A DNA stretch of 64,000 nucleotides from Parachlamydia sp. AcF125 (GCF_018342475.1 NZ_JAEMUD010000005.1:1-64000), one strand, 5' to 3'. Positions 55,192-64,000 are shown, counted from the stretch's first letter. Made by a program: numbers and translations. The notes: generated by a model from the letters alone, not told the origin.

Positions 55192-56159
55192 TTAGTCTAA
55201 TTCAGGGATTTCTACCTTTTTTGTTTTGCCAGGGGAGCCTATTAACCACAAGCTTCCCACCATGGCACCTAACATTAAGATAATGCCTGCTGTTTCCGAG
55301 TAGAAAGGGGGCGCTGTTCAATCCACAACACTAAGACAAGAACAAAAACTGTCTCAAAGGTGGTCAGCTGCCCTGCTAAAGGGAGGGGAAGTAAAGTACT
55401 TGCTCGATTCCATAGATAGGCTCCACCCCCAGAGCAAACCACCCCCAAAATTAGACAGCCTGCTAAGAAAGCAAGAAGTTTTTCTTCAAAAGTGGCCAGT
55501 TTGCCGATATCGATGAGGGTAGAGTCAATGAGGCCAATTGCTGTCGCAATGGCGATAACCCAAAAAAATGTCGCTGCGCCGATCATGGTCGCCCATTGAC
55601 TGGAAGGGAGTTCGAAATGCCGTTTTAAAAGACTTGCGTTTGCTACCACATACTAGGTCCAGGTTCCTAACGCCAAGATTGCACAGGCTAGCCCAAACAA
55701 ATAATCTTCGACACTGTTGGCGATGCGATGGTTTTCAAAGGTGGGCAAATTTACCAACACTAATCCCAAGAGAATGAGCATACTTGGGATGATTAAGCTT
55801 TTAAAGCTATGCGTACGCTGCCTAATGTTTCCATAAATGGCGATGGTAATGGGGCTTAATCCACAAATCAAGGCAGTGACGGCGGCACTCGCACTCCGTA
55901 AGGCAAGCACAAGTGAAATATAGTAAATGATATTGGTGATTAGAGCGAATCTCAAAGCGGTAGGGATCATAGAGCGGGATATTTTAAACGTCCCTTTCCA
56001 CCAAAAGCTGGCTAAAATACCTAGCGATAGTGTTTCAAAACAAAAGTGACGTCCTACCGCCACTTCGAGTGGCGTAAAACCAACCATAAAGAGAGGCACA
56101 ATGAAAATTAAATCCCAAATCAAACAAGCAACAAGAACTAAAAATACACCCACAAACAT
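55192..56159 (-). pseudogene. EamA/DMT-family transporter broken by a stop and a frameshift
   Basis: One ancestral gene of about 322 codons. The 5' part (55653-56159, 168 codons) and the middle (55275-55649) are in the same frame, separated by a TAG at about 55650 (context TWT-stop-YVVANA, where a Trp would be normal). Near 55307-55311 a run of five G shifts the frame; the other frame continues FYSETAGIILMLGAMVGSLW and ends with TAA at 55192. About ten hydrophobic segments are recovered across both halves. As written it cannot make a full transporter. Confidence 0.78.
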
Positions 56160-56511
56160 GGCTGGAACCTGGTTTACAGTTCACAGAAGGTCTTTAATTC
56201 GGATACTTTTTTTAGAAGATTGGCCTAAAGAATTGAAAGCGGTTGTTTTGAAGCTCAGCTTGCAAATCTTCAAACAATCTTGTTCATTAAATTGTTTTAA
56301 CACAGCTCGTTTTCCCCTGGCGGTTTTATAAGTTCCAAATAAGAACTTAGGAGAAGCTAGTGGCTATTTAGTCTAGGAACCATGTGCTCATCAAACGCAA
56401 ATACGGCTGCTATGAATGCTAGGATGGCGTCTATGAGGTCAACCCATCCTTACGTATGAATGGCCCCTTTGTTTATCCGAAAAATTGGAGGCATAGCTTA
56501 TTCTTGGATTT
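56160..56511. other. 352-base gap, no intact gene
   Basis: A minus-strand frame is open without a start for about 47 codons around 56195-56335 (KQFNEQDCLKICKLSFKT), possibly a gene remnant. Nothing else is recognised. Confidence 0.3.
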
Positions 56512-57327
56512 TTACGCTAACCCCTGAAAGGGGAGCGAATATCCTGCTAATCTGAGTTTACCACAAAGGACCTTTTTATTGCCTGCATGAATTGTTTGTG
56601 CTTGGGTATCCCAGAAGGGATCTGGAAAATGATTCCGCCTGCAGAGTTGTTTGTAGAGTAATTTACGCGTAGGATGAATGTCGAGGCATAGATTGTAAAT
56701 CCCTTGCAAGGCGTTGTTTATGGCAAAAGTAATAACGTTAATAATATCTGCGAGATGAGTTAGATTGGTAAAATTTTCTCCCGTTCCAGGAAAAATTTTC
56801 CTACCATTCCCTGCAAATCGCCTTGTTAATTCTCGTCCTGGTCCGAAGATCTCTCCTAACCTTAAAATGCACACGCTGGGAGTTTTGGAAGTTAAGGAGA
56901 GCAACACCTTTTCTGCCTGTAAGAGAACTTGTTCTTTTTCATTTTGTGGATTAGGTATCGTATTTTCATCTACCCATGCACCGCAATATTCTCCATATAC
57001 CGAGGTACTGCTTGTGTAAATGATTTGCCTTAGATTCGGGCATTTTGCTATACAGCTAGCGATTGCCTGAGCGGTTTTTAAGTAGCATTCCTCGTAGGAA
57101 TCTCCTTGCGAGGGGGCAATAGTGATAATGAGGATCTGTTGATTCTCAAGCAAGGAATCGAGGGTTTTTTCGATGACCATGACTTTGTTGGCATAGGTCG
57201 CTAATTCTTCTAAACGATTTACACGACGGGTAAAGGCTGTAACCTCATGGTGAGGCTTAAGAGATTGTGCCACTGCTTTTCCCACATATCCGCACCCTAA
57301 AATTCCAATTTTTAGTTTAACCGACAT
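56512..57327 (-). CDS. NAD(P)-binding epimerase-like protein (extended SDR, YeeZ-like)
   Basis: A 271-residue Rossmann-fold protein. The N-terminal dinucleotide motif is GILGCGYVGKAVAQSL; IIYTSSTSVYGEYCGAWVDE contains the Ser/Tyr region of sugar-nucleotide epimerase-like SDRs; ILRLGEIFGPGRELTRR and NLTHLADIINVI are family features. Substrate unknown. Its start overlaps the end of the exonuclease gene by 11 bases, so both are read from one transcript. Confidence 0.85.
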   Translation of the reverse strand: MSVKLKIGILGCGYVGKAVAQSLKPHHEVTAFTRRVNRLEELATYANKVMVIEKTLDSLLENQQILIITIAPSQGDSYEECYLKTAQAIASCIAKCPNLRQIIYTSSTSVYGEYCGAWVDENTIPNPQNEKEQVLLQAEKVLLSLTSKTPSVCILRLGEIFGPGRELTRRFAGNGRKIFPGTGENFTNLTHLADIINVITFAINNALQGIYNLCLDIHPTRKLLYKQLCRRNHFPDPFWDTQAQTIHAGNKKVLCGKLRLAGYSLPFQGLA

Positions 57328-58012
57328 TTAAGAGGCCTAGCTTTTCAAAGCATTGACGCAATTCAAAGTTTTCTGGCTTTTCGAATGCTCCTGTGCCAGC
57401 TAGCCACTGCACGTAACTTGAAGGCACCTGTTTTAAAGGAGTTCCTTGATGCTTCCCAAAAGGCATATGCTGAATCTGTTTGGGTTGATTCAGGAGAGCA
57501 TATGCCTCAGCAATGGTTAGGTCGTCTATCATGGCAGAGAAAACTTGATGCAATACAATCACATCGTCGAGAGCCCTGTGTGCATTGTTCTCTGCAATTC
57601 CATAAATGCCTCGAAGAAATTGTAAGGTGTGCCTTGGAAGATCGTTTCTATAACGTTTTGCCCATTTTAAGGAATCTAGAAACTTCCAAGGAGGGAGTTC
57701 CTGGTTACATCGCCGAAATTCACTACGTAGAAAGTGGATATCAAATTGATCGTTATTATGCGCGATTAATACCACGTCCCCCGCACAGAACTCTTTAAAT
57801 TCTTCGATGATTTCCCCAAATGAAGGGGCATTGGCAACCATCTCATCGGTAATATGGTGAATTGCTGTAGCCTCTGGTGGGATAGGAATTCCAGGGTTAA
57901 TCAATTTTTCAAAGGTGCGATTATCCACCGGATCATACACAGCCAATTCAATGACAAACTCTTTGTCAGCTTTAATGCCTGTCGTTTCTGTGTCGTAAAA
58001 AAGAGGTTTCAT
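57317..58012 (-). CDS. DnaQ-like 3'-5' exonuclease with C-terminal DUF3820-like domain
   Basis: A 231-residue DEDDh exonuclease. Exo I is FYDTETTG (Asp7, Glu9), Exo II AHNNDQFDIHFLR, Exo III NAHRALDDVIVLH. The last 60 residues (HMPFGKHQGTPLKQVPSSYV followed by QWL) match the short DUF3820 domain found with such nucleases. It probably degrades or proofreads DNA, separately from the main polymerase subunit. In Chlamydia a dnaQ-like gene (CT261) adjoins a secretion-chaperone gene (CT260), as here. Confidence 0.9.
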   Translation of the reverse strand: MKPLFYDTETTGIKADKEFVIELAVYDPVDNRTFEKLINPGIPIPPEATAIHHITDEMVANAPSFGEIIEEFKEFCAGDVVLIAHNNDQFDIHFLRSEFRRCNQELPPWKFLDSLKWAKRYRNDLPRHTLQFLRGIYGIAENNAHRALDDVIVLHQVFSAMIDDLTIAEAYALLNQPKQIQHMPFGKHQGTPLKQVPSSYVQWLAGTGAFEKPENFELRQCFEKLGLLNVG

Positions 58013-58025
58013 GCGATGCTAAAAG

Positions 58026-58490
58026 TTAAGGTTTTTTTGCTTCTCGGGTGCGTTCAAAGACTGTTGCAAAGTCGAGACTACCACTTGCCACATTTTCAAT
58101 AGCCGAAGAAAATGTCTGGCAAAGAAATTTGCAAGATTCAATAAATGTGACCAAAAGGTTTTCCTCGACTTTTTGGTCGATTGCCGGGATTAAAGTGCGA
58201 TAAAAAACATGTCCGTTTTCCTCATCCATACAAAAACCGGGAATGTCGATTTCTTTATTAATCAAATGAAGTAAGCGGGCTGAATCATTGAAGCAGCTTT
58301 TTTTAATAGGCTGGGGAAAAAATAAGAGAAGCTGCAAAAAATTTTCGTCAAATATGCGAATAAAAAGAGGATATTCTGCCTTGTTAATTTCCAATAGAAG
58401 ATAAGCTTGTTGCGTTTCAGGTTGTAGCTTCACCTTATAATTTTTGGTTAAGAGATATTCGATGATTGGCTCAATTTTTAACTTGATCAT
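58026..58490 (-). CDS. Probable type III secretion chaperone, Mcsc (CT260)-like
   Basis: A 154-residue alpha/beta protein from the ATG at 58490 (MIKLKIEPIIEYLLTKNYKV); the upstream frame to 58697 overlaps the lipoprotein gene. Alternating strands and helices with FIRIFDENFLQLLLFFPQPI and a final helix fit the class I chaperone/YbjN-like fold. It lies directly before the DnaQ-like gene, the same order as the Chlamydia multiple-cargo secretion chaperone Mcsc (CT260) and dnaQ (CT261). Assignment rests on size, fold impression and synteny. Confidence 0.6.
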   Translation of the reverse strand: MIKLKIEPIIEYLLTKNYKVKLQPETQQAYLLLEINKAEYPLFIRIFDENFLQLLLFFPQPIKKSCFNDSARLLHLINKEIDIPGFCMDEENGHVFYRTLIPAIDQKVEENLLVTFIESCKFLCQTFSSAIENVASGSLDFATVFERTREAKKP

Positions 58491-58531
58491 AGAAAGCCTA
58501 AGGTTGATTGCTTTGAAGTTGATAAATTCAT

Positions 58532-58560
58532 CCCAGTGAAAGTCATAGACTTTCACTGGG
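58532..58560 (-). terminator. 13-bp perfect hairpin ending the fatty-acid operon transcript
   Basis: CCCAGTGAAAGTC and GACTTTCACTGGG pair perfectly around a 3-base loop, 6 bases past the stop of the small lipoprotein gene. The following minus-strand sequence (ATGAATTTATC) is only moderately T-rich, so it may serve transcript stability as much as termination. Confidence 0.7.
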
Positions 58561-58566
58561 ATAGAA

Positions 58567-58731
58567 TTAGTATTGCACGGACGGAGTCCAGTTTTGGTTG
58601 TTCCCTTGTCCTGTAATGGAAAGATTATTGGTGGTTGGGATAACCGAACAATCATCTTCGCCAGGCATTCGATAGCAACTTGCCATCGATAGGGCACTTA
58701 TCATGCAGATTAAATAGAAAAATCGTTTCAT
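58567..58731 (-). CDS. Small lipoprotein downstream of acpP
   Basis: A 54-residue gene from the ATG at 58731. MKRFFYLICMISALSMASC is a lipoprotein signal with Cys at 19; the mature part is about 35 residues, Asn/Pro/Ser-rich with a second Cys (EDDCSVIPTTNN). It starts 13 bases after the acpP stop and is closed by a strong hairpin, so it is the last gene of the fab cluster. No family recognised. Confidence 0.65.
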   Translation of the reverse strand: MKRFFYLICMISALSMASCYRMPGEDDCSVIPTTNNLSITGQGNNQNWTPSVQY

Positions 58732-58744
58732 AAGGATCCGTTGG

Positions 58745-58999
58745 CTATCCTTTTTTTTGTTCTGCACAATTTTGGATGAAGGCTACCGCGTCCCCCACTG
58801 TTTTGAGTTTTTCGGCTTGCTCTTCAGAAATTTCGCAATCATATTGCTTGAAGCGTTCTTCAAAAGTCATGATGAGTTCGGTAAGATCTAGTGAATCTGC
58901 ATTGAGATCTTCGACAAATGACTTGTCAAGAGTGACCTCCCCTTGATCGACACCGAGCTGTTCGACGACGATATCAATTACTTCTTGTTCTATTGTCAT
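58745..58999 (-). CDS. acpP: Acyl carrier protein
   Basis: An 84-residue carrier of growing acyl chains in type II fatty-acid synthesis. The phosphopantetheine attachment Ser lies in [15 protein letters not shown], in an acidic helical context ([18 protein letters not shown]). Slightly longer than the Escherichia coli protein at the C-terminus (CAEQKKG). AAGGAAC precedes the ATG. It follows fabG in the order fabH-fabD-fabG-acpP. Confidence 0.95.
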   Translation of the reverse strand: MTIEQEVIDIVVEQLGVDQGEVTLDKSFVEDLNADSLDLTELIMTFEERFKQYDCEISEEQAEKLKTVGDAVAFIQNCAEQKKG

Positions 59000-59037
59000 A
59001 TATGTTCCTTTTTTTAGGAGTTCATAATAAATTTTTC

Positions 59038-59790
59038 TTACATGACCATTCCGCCGTCAATCACTAAGACCTGTCCTGTCATGTAGTTGGATGCAGGAGA
59101 AGCTAGGTATAAAGCTGCCTGGGCAATATCGTCAGGAGTCCCCATGCGACCCAAAGGGATTGTATCTAAAATCGCTTTTCTTTGGGGCTCTGTCATCACA
59201 TCCGTCATGCGCGTTTCAATAAATCCAGGAGCAATGCAATTCACACATATATTGCGTGGGGCAAGCTCTTTAGCTAGGGCTTTTGTAAACCCAATCAACG
59301 CTGCTTTGGAAGATGCATAATTCACTTGTCCTGCATTTCCTGTCAAGCCAATTACAGAGCTGATGTTGATGATCTTTCCCTTGCGTGCTTTGACCATCGT
59401 TCTAGCAAGTGACTTACACAGATTGTAGCAAGACTTAACGTTGGTATCCATGACTTCATCCCAATCCGCTTCACTCATTTTCATCAACAAGTTATCGCGC
59501 GTGATGCCTGCATTATTCACTAAAATATCGATATGTCCAAATTGTCCTAAAACATTCTGGATAGCTTGATCGACTTCCCCAGTATTAGAGACATTCACCT
59601 GAAAGAATAAGGCAGATTGCCTTTCGGTTAAGGCATTGATTTCATCAACTGCGGCCAGGCCTCGCTCCCTATTTGTACCAAAAATAATGACAGTGGCGCC
59701 TGCTTGAGCTAATTGTTGGGCAATAGCCTTGCCAATGCCTGCGTTGCCCCCAGTTACAAGGGCGATGGATGCATGGGGTAAAGCGATCAT
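59038..59790 (-). CDS. fabG: 3-oxoacyl-[acyl-carrier-protein] reductase FabG
   Basis: A 250-residue NADPH-dependent SDR performing the first reduction of the elongation cycle. [15 protein letters not shown] binds the cofactor, [14 protein letters not shown] is the structural motif, and the catalytic Ser and Tyr-x3-Lys appear in [15 protein letters not shown] and [10 protein letters not shown]. It ends with [11 protein letters not shown], as usual. Length is normal. Confidence 0.96.
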   Translation of the reverse strand: MIALPHASIALVTGGNAGIGKAIAQQLAQAGATVIIFGTNRERGLAAVDEINALTERQSALFFQVNVSNTGEVDQAIQNVLGQFGHIDILVNNAGITRDNLLMKMSEADWDEVMDTNVKSCYNLCKSLARTMVKARKGKIINISSVIGLTGNAGQVNYASSKAALIGFTKALAKELAPRNICVNCIAPGFIETRMTDVMTEPQRKAILDTIPLGRMGTPDDIAQAALYLASPASNYMTGQVLVIDGGMVM

Positions 59791-59809
59791 AAAAATTCCT
59801 TATACTAAA

Positions 59810-60754
59810 CTAACAAAATGATTCCGCTAAAGATTTTAAATCCGCAAGAGTTTCGATGGATAAAGTGGGGGCGGGGACTCCAATGCGTTTATTGAAACCT
59901 GCGAGCGTTTTCCCGCATCCAAATTCAATAAACTGATCGATTCCATTTTTACAAATATGTTCGATTCCCTGTTGCCAGCGGACAGAATGGGTAACCTGTC
60001 TAATTAGGTTTAAGCGGATTTCAGCTAGATTGTTAGCAGAAGAACCCGTGACATTCATCACAAGGGGCACAGGGCTATCCATTAAGGGAGCGTGGCGCAC
60101 GTGTTCTGCAAGTCGTTGCTCAGCTTCCCACATAAGGCCGCTATGAAATGCTCCATGCACTTGAAGAGGGAGGATTCGCTTAGCGCCTTTAGTTTTAGCG
60201 GCATTTGAGCCTGCTTCAATTCCCTTGAGAGTGCCTGAAATCACAACTTGCCCCGGACAGTTATAATTTGCTACCCAGAGGTCATTCGGAAGATTTAGCG
60301 CGCTCACGAGTTCCTCGACCGCTTCAGCATTTAAACCTAGCACGACAGCCATGCTCCCCGCTGTCTTTTCACAAGCATCATTCATAAACTGTCCTCTAGA
60401 TTGCACGAGGGCCAATCCATCTGCAAATGAAATATTCCCTGCGGCTGTAGCGGCAGTGTACTCACCGAGGCTTAGTCCTGCGCAAAAGGAGGGTTGTAGG
60501 TGAGGGTATTCCTGTTGTGCGCAGCGTAAAATCGCATAGCTTGTGACATAAATCGCAGCTTGGCTGTTTTTTGTTTCCGTCAGCTCAGCTTCTGGCCCTT
60601 CTAAAATAAGCCTTGAAAGATTTCTCTTTAACCGATCGTCTGCTTCTTCAAAGATCTGTTTGGCTAGAGGGAATGTTTCAATAAATTCTTTCCCCATTCC
60701 AGGGTATTGAGAGCCTTGTCCAGGAAAAATAAAGGCTAATTTTGGTGAGATCAT
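59810..60754 (-). CDS. fabD: Malonyl CoA-acyl carrier protein transacylase FabD
   Basis: A 314-residue enzyme transferring malonyl from CoA to ACP. FIFPGQGSQYPGMGKEF opens it, the catalytic Ser is in CAGLSLGEYTA, the active-site His is in QVHGAFHSGLM, and FIEFGCGKTLAGFNKRI closes the family pattern. It lies between fabH (13 bases upstream) and fabG (19 bases downstream). Confidence 0.96.
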   Translation of the reverse strand: MISPKLAFIFPGQGSQYPGMGKEFIETFPLAKQIFEEADDRLKRNLSRLILEGPEAELTETKNSQAAIYVTSYAILRCAQQEYPHLQPSFCAGLSLGEYTAATAAGNISFADGLALVQSRGQFMNDACEKTAGSMAVVLGLNAEAVEELVSALNLPNDLWVANYNCPGQVVISGTLKGIEAGSNAAKTKGAKRILPLQVHGAFHSGLMWEAEQRLAEHVRHAPLMDSPVPLVMNVTGSSANNLAEIRLNLIRQVTHSVRWQQGIEHICKNGIDQFIEFGCGKTLAGFNKRIGVPAPTLSIETLADLKSLAESFC

Positions 60755-60767
60755 TTCATTTCTCCTG

Positions 60768-61766
60768 TTAGTATAAGCATTTAGTCAAGATAGAAGCTCC
60801 CCACGTCAATCCAGCTCCAAAAGCAACCATTAAAAGATTTTGATTTTCGTGAATGGGATGTTCTTGCATCAGCTCATCGAGGGCAATAGCCGCACTCGGA
60901 GCGGAAGTGTTGCCATACTTATGCACTGTCTTGTAGATTTTTTCTGCAGGAATAGCGAAATTTTTTCCCACAGCATCGATAATTCTTTCGTTGGCTTGAT
61001 GAGGGATAAGCCATTCGATTTGATCAGGAGGCAACTGGGCTTTGCTAATGCACGCCTCAGCCGCAGAGGTCATGCGACGTACAGCGTGTTTAAAGACTTC
61101 TTTGCCTGACATCCTAAAATGGTGCAACCCCCCTTTTAATGACTCTGCAGAACAAGGGTGCCGCGCACCTCCTCCAAGGAGAGTAATTAAGTGGCCTTGA
61201 TCGCCATCTGAGCCTAAACACACATCGCCAATGAGCAGGCCTTCCCCTCGGCCTGAGATGAGGGCTGCCGCCGCTCCATCCCCAAAAAGAATGCAGGTGT
61301 TTCGGTCGGTATAATCTACAAAAGCAGACATTTTTTCAGTCGCAATAAGTAAAACATTCCGATACATGCCCGATTCAATATAGGCTTTAGCTAAAGACAA
61401 TCCGTAAAGAAATCCGGTACAAGCTGCATGAAAATCGACGGCAGCAGCATTCTTTGCCCCAAGTTGAGCTTGGATCAGGTTAGCAGTAGTAGGCATCATA
61501 TAATCGGGAGTAGTGGTAGCGACTAAAATAATGTCTATATCTTCAAGAGAAGTTCCGCTTTTTTGCAAAGCTTTTAAAGCAGCTTTTCTTCCCATGTCTG
61601 AAGCAAATTCATCAGTGGCTGCAATTCGCCTTTCTTTCATCCCCGTTCGGGATGAAATCCATTCGTCACTCGTATCCACGATTTTTTCTAGATCGAAATT
61701 GCTCAAAATCCGTTCGGGCAAATAAGAACCAAGACCTATAATACGCGCCCTTTTGTGAGTTGTCAT
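60768..61766 (-). CDS. fabH: 3-oxoacyl-[acyl-carrier-protein] synthase III FabH
   Basis: A 332-residue condensing enzyme starting fatty-acid synthesis from acyl-CoA and malonyl-ACP. The catalytic Cys is in DFHAACTGFLYGLSLA, His in WLIPHQANERI and Asn in HKYGNTSAPSAAIAL; the N-terminal SSRTGMKERRIA is typical. I chose the ATG at 61766, which has GGAG nine bases before it; the longer reading starts at a TTG inside that site. First gene of the minus-strand fab operon, divergent from recR. Confidence 0.96.
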   Translation of the reverse strand: MTTHKRARIIGLGSYLPERILSNFDLEKIVDTSDEWISSRTGMKERRIAATDEFASDMGRKAALKALQKSGTSLEDIDIILVATTTPDYMMPTTANLIQAQLGAKNAAAVDFHAACTGFLYGLSLAKAYIESGMYRNVLLIATEKMSAFVDYTDRNTCILFGDGAAAALISGRGEGLLIGDVCLGSDGDQGHLITLLGGGARHPCSAESLKGGLHHFRMSGKEVFKHAVRRMTSAAEACISKAQLPPDQIEWLIPHQANERIIDAVGKNFAIPAEKIYKTVHKYGNTSAPSAAIALDELMQEHPIHENQNLLMVAFGAGLTWGASILTKCLY

Positions 61767-61840
61767 TGAATGAGACTCCAAAACAATTTTTTAAACATAA
61801 GACTGTATCAAACAACGATTTAATTTTAAAGAAAGAAGTT

Positions 61841-61869
61841 TTGAGTGGATTTCATTAATCTGATATTAT
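61841..61869 (+). promoter_or_regulatory. Candidate promoter for recR
   Basis: TTGAGT at 61841-61846 and TATTAT at 61864-61869 are separated by exactly 17 bases. The recR ATG follows about 46 bases later. This is the divergent fabH/recR region. Confidence 0.55.
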
Positions 61870-61915
61870 TTATCATAAACAGCGTTAATTAAAATGATAA
61901 AGTGAGAAATTAAGC

Positions 61916-62518
61916 ATGCGTTATCCCTCCCATTTGATTAAACTCATTCAGGTTTTAAAAAAATTACCGGGTGTCGGCACGAGAAGTGCAGAAAGGTTTG
62001 CCTTTCAATTGATGGAGTGGGAAGAGGAGAAATTGAAAGAATTTGGGACTCTTTTATCTCAAGTACCCGAAAAAATTCAAGCCTGTGGCTTGTGCGGTTG
62101 CTTGAAAGATGAAGGGGGGGAGTGCCCTTTTTGCAACGATCCCATTCGACAAACCTCTAAGACCCTGTGCCTGATCTGTTCATCCCGCGATGCCTTTTCT
62201 ATCGAAGAAACGCGGGAATATAAAGGTTTATATCATGTGCTAGGTGGATTGCTGTCTCCCATCGCAGGCTTTGGCCCTGAATGCTTATCTCTTACTACTC
62301 TAAAAGAAAGAATCAAAACTTATCAAATAGATGAGGTAGTGATCGCCCTAGGTTCCACCCTCGAGGGAGACGCGACCGCGCTATATATTAAAAGAGAATT
62401 GAGCGCTTTTCCTATTCAGGTGTCTCGTTTAGCTTATGGGTTGCCTGTCGGAAGTTCCTTAGATTATGTCGATGGCGGGACTTTAGCCCGGGCTTTCTCG
62501 GGAAGGGCAAGTTTTTGA
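61916..62518 (+). CDS. recR: Recombination protein RecR
   Basis: A 200-residue recombination mediator (RecFOR pathway). It has an HhH-type LKKLPGVGTRSAERFAFQL, a Cys4 zinc finger (CGLCG then CPFCN), and a Toprim domain with YHVLGGLLSPIAGFGPE. Length is standard. It sits beside bamA and divergent from fabH, as in Chlamydia. Confidence 0.96.
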   Translation: MRYPSHLIKLIQVLKKLPGVGTRSAERFAFQLMEWEEEKLKEFGTLLSQVPEKIQACGLCGCLKDEGGECPFCNDPIRQTSKTLCLICSSRDAFSIEETREYKGLYHVLGGLLSPIAGFGPECLSLTTLKERIKTYQIDEVVIALGSTLEGDATALYIKRELSAFPIQVSRLAYGLPVGSSLDYVDGGTLARAFSGRASF

Positions 62519-62667
62519 GCCATTCGTTTTTAAACACTTGCCCAATTTCAGTCATGAGTAAAAGTTGCAAATATTGTAGGGAATTCTCTATCATCATTCC
62601 TCCTTAGCGTTCGATTTCCCCTCATTTAATCTGACAGAACGAAAAGGCGTATCACAAAGGATCTATC

Positions 62668-64000
62668 ATGAAACAATTCCAGTATGCTCTATTCATTCTT
62701 GCAATTTTTCTTCTTCAGGGCTTTAGGCTTTCGGCTAATACTTATCAATATGAAGGTCAAACTATTGAAAAAATTCAAATTCTGAATGGCAACCAAAAAA
62801 GTGCGCAGCCGATTGATGAAAATGCCATTAAAGCTCGCTTAAAAACTAAAGAAAACAGTCTTTTTACCCACTCTTCATTTGATCAAGACCTAAAATTATT
62901 GGCTACTGAGTTTGACCATGTTGAGCCCATCATGGAACCAAGTGAAAGAAAAATTCGCTTAACTTTAAAAGTATGGCCAAAACCTCGTATAAGGATTATT
63001 CGTTGGGCAGGAAATGAAAGAATTAAAACCGAGGGGTTGCAAAAAGAACTTAAGATTAAACCTTTAACCGTATTTGATAGGCTTGCTTTTAATAAAGCTT
63101 TTCAAGCACTCAAAGCTTATTATGTTAAGCAAGGATTTTTTGAAGCTCAGCTTGACTATAGCGTGAATTGGAATGAAATCGCCAATGAAGTAGAGATCGA
63201 TATCAACATTCAAGAAGGGCGAGCTGGGAAAATCAAAAAAATATGCTTCCGCAATTTTACGACTGAAGAAAAAGCTGAATTGCTTGATCAAATGGTGACA
63301 AAAGAATATTCATTCCTTACGAGTTGGTTAACTGAAGAAGGCACTTATCGTGAAGAAGCCATGCAGCACGATCAATACCAGATTTTAAATTACCTGCACA
63401 ATAAGGGATATGCAGATGCAAGTGTAGATATTAAAATCGAGGAAGCTTCCCAAAAGGACCGTATTTTCATTTTAATTACAGCTCATAAGGGGCGTTGCTA
63501 CCACTTTGGGAAAGTGACTTTTGAAGGAAACACCTTATTTGATGAAAAGCAAATTGAGAATTTATTGACCTTTAAAGAAGGGATGCAATACTCCCCTGAG
63601 GGTATTGTTTCCTCAGTTAAAAATATCGCCAATTACTATGGCCGCCGAGGGTATATCGAAGCCTATGTCGATTACGAGCCTCGCTTAGACCCAGAGAATG
63701 GCTCATACTCGCTCCATCTTAAAATTCATGAAGGGAAACAATACTTTGTGGGTTTAATTAAAGTCTTAGGAAATTGTTCTACTGAAACAAGCGTCATTTT
63801 GCACGAAACGCTTTTAGTCCCTGGCCAGGTTTTTAACGCCCATAAGCTGCATTTGACTGAAGAAAGACTCAAAAACATCGGATATTTCAAAAATGTGAAC
63901 GTCTATGCGGTCAAATCCCAATCGTGTGAGCTGGGGGAAAATTATCGAGATTTACATATTGAAGTAGAAGAGACCAGCACAGGGCGCTTTGGCTTGGCAG
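62668..64000 (+). CDS. bamA: Outer membrane assembly factor BamA/Omp85 (partial, runs off the window)
   Basis: The first 444 codons of the Omp85-type protein that inserts beta-barrel proteins into the outer membrane. A signal peptide (QFQYALFILAIFLLQGFRLS, cleavage near SAN) is followed by POTRA-type domains with repeated beta-alpha-alpha-beta-beta pattern, for example LKAYYVKQGFFEAQLDYSVN, NYLHNKGYADASVDIKIEE and NYYGRRGYIEAYVDYEP. The barrel lies beyond the end of the window. AAGGATC precedes the ATG at 62668. Position after recR matches chlamydial gene order. Confidence 0.94.
   Translation, partial: MKQFQYALFILAIFLLQGFRLSANTYQYEGQTIEKIQILNGNQKSAQPIDENAIKARLKTKENSLFTHSSFDQDLKLLATEFDHVEPIMEPSERKIRLTLKVWPKPRIRIIRWAGNERIKTEGLQKELKIKPLTVFDRLAFNKAFQALKAYYVKQGFFEAQLDYSVNWNEIANEVEIDINIQEGRAGKIKKICFRNFTTEEKAELLDQMVTKEYSFLTSWLTEEGTYREEAMQHDQYQILNYLHNKGYADASVDIKIEEASQKDRIFILITAHKGRCYHFGKVTFEGNTLFDEKQIENLLTFKEGMQYSPEGIVSSVKNIANYYGRRGYIEAYVDYEPRLDPENGSYSLHLKIHEGKQYFVGLIKVLGNCSTETSVILHETLLVPGQVFNAHKLHLTEERLKNIGYFKNVNVYAVKSQSCELGENYRDLHIEVEETSTGRFGLA

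Overview
The window looks like the chromosome of an amoeba-associated (environmental) member of the Chlamydiales, most likely Parachlamydiaceae such as Neochlamydia, Parachlamydia or Protochlamydia. The evidence is the chlamydial order acpP-fabG-fabD-fabH / recR-bamA at the right end, rpsO-pnp, a folD-apbE pair, a SycD/LcrH-type secretion chaperone, a dnaQ-like exonuclease next to a small secretion-chaperone-like gene, and many long lineage-restricted coiled-coil or hydrophobic proteins of effector or inclusion-membrane style. Genus assignment is inference. The DNA is A+T-rich, with long homopolymers.

Layout. (1) 0-12.3 kb: an accessory island with two large NACHT-NTPase/HEAT-repeat genes sharing a nearly identical core but carrying different N-termini: ankyrin repeats in the first, and in the second apparently a nucleotidyltransferase-like/coiled-coil protein in a separate reading frame. 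The second NACHT frame has no credible start; it opens at a T6-A9 homopolymer inside the last codons of the upstream gene, so a -1 slip would fuse the two into one protein of about 2,010 residues. This is the most interesting feature of the window. (2) 12.5-21 kb: housekeeping genes (tRNA-Cys, rsmI, trmB, pgi, xerC/D, SycD-like chaperone, apbE, folD). (3) 21-33 kb: lineage-specific genes (1030, 617, 815 and 862 residues; the last two are tandem paralogues) plus an overlooked 57-residue secreted peptide. (4) 33-36.7 kb: pnp, rpsO and a methyltransferase. (5) 36.9-41.3 kb: three effector-like genes, two of them coiled-coil paralogues. (6) 41.3-45.5 kb: holC, a tandem DUF502 pair, a 3-methyladenine glycosylase, tpiA, secG, def. 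(7) 45.5-56.5 kb: a gene-poor region with brnQ, tRNA-Leu, a YchJ-domain/deformylase fusion, a GNAT, an NTF2-like/TetR divergent pair, and several broken genes (HIT hydrolase, metallophosphoesterase, PP2C-like phosphatase, EamA transporter). (8) 56.5-64 kb: an SDR, a DnaQ-like exonuclease, a chaperone-like gene, a small lipoprotein, the type II fatty-acid cluster, recR and the start of bamA, which runs off the window.

Genes acting together: fabH, fabD, fabG and acpP form the fatty-acid initiation/elongation operon; rpsO-pnp is the usual RNA-metabolism pair; secG and bamA belong to protein export and outer-membrane assembly; ApbE would flavinylate respiratory proteins. Secretion chaperones together with Inc-like and coiled-coil proteins suggest a host-interaction repertoire, but no secretion signal can be proven from sequence alone.
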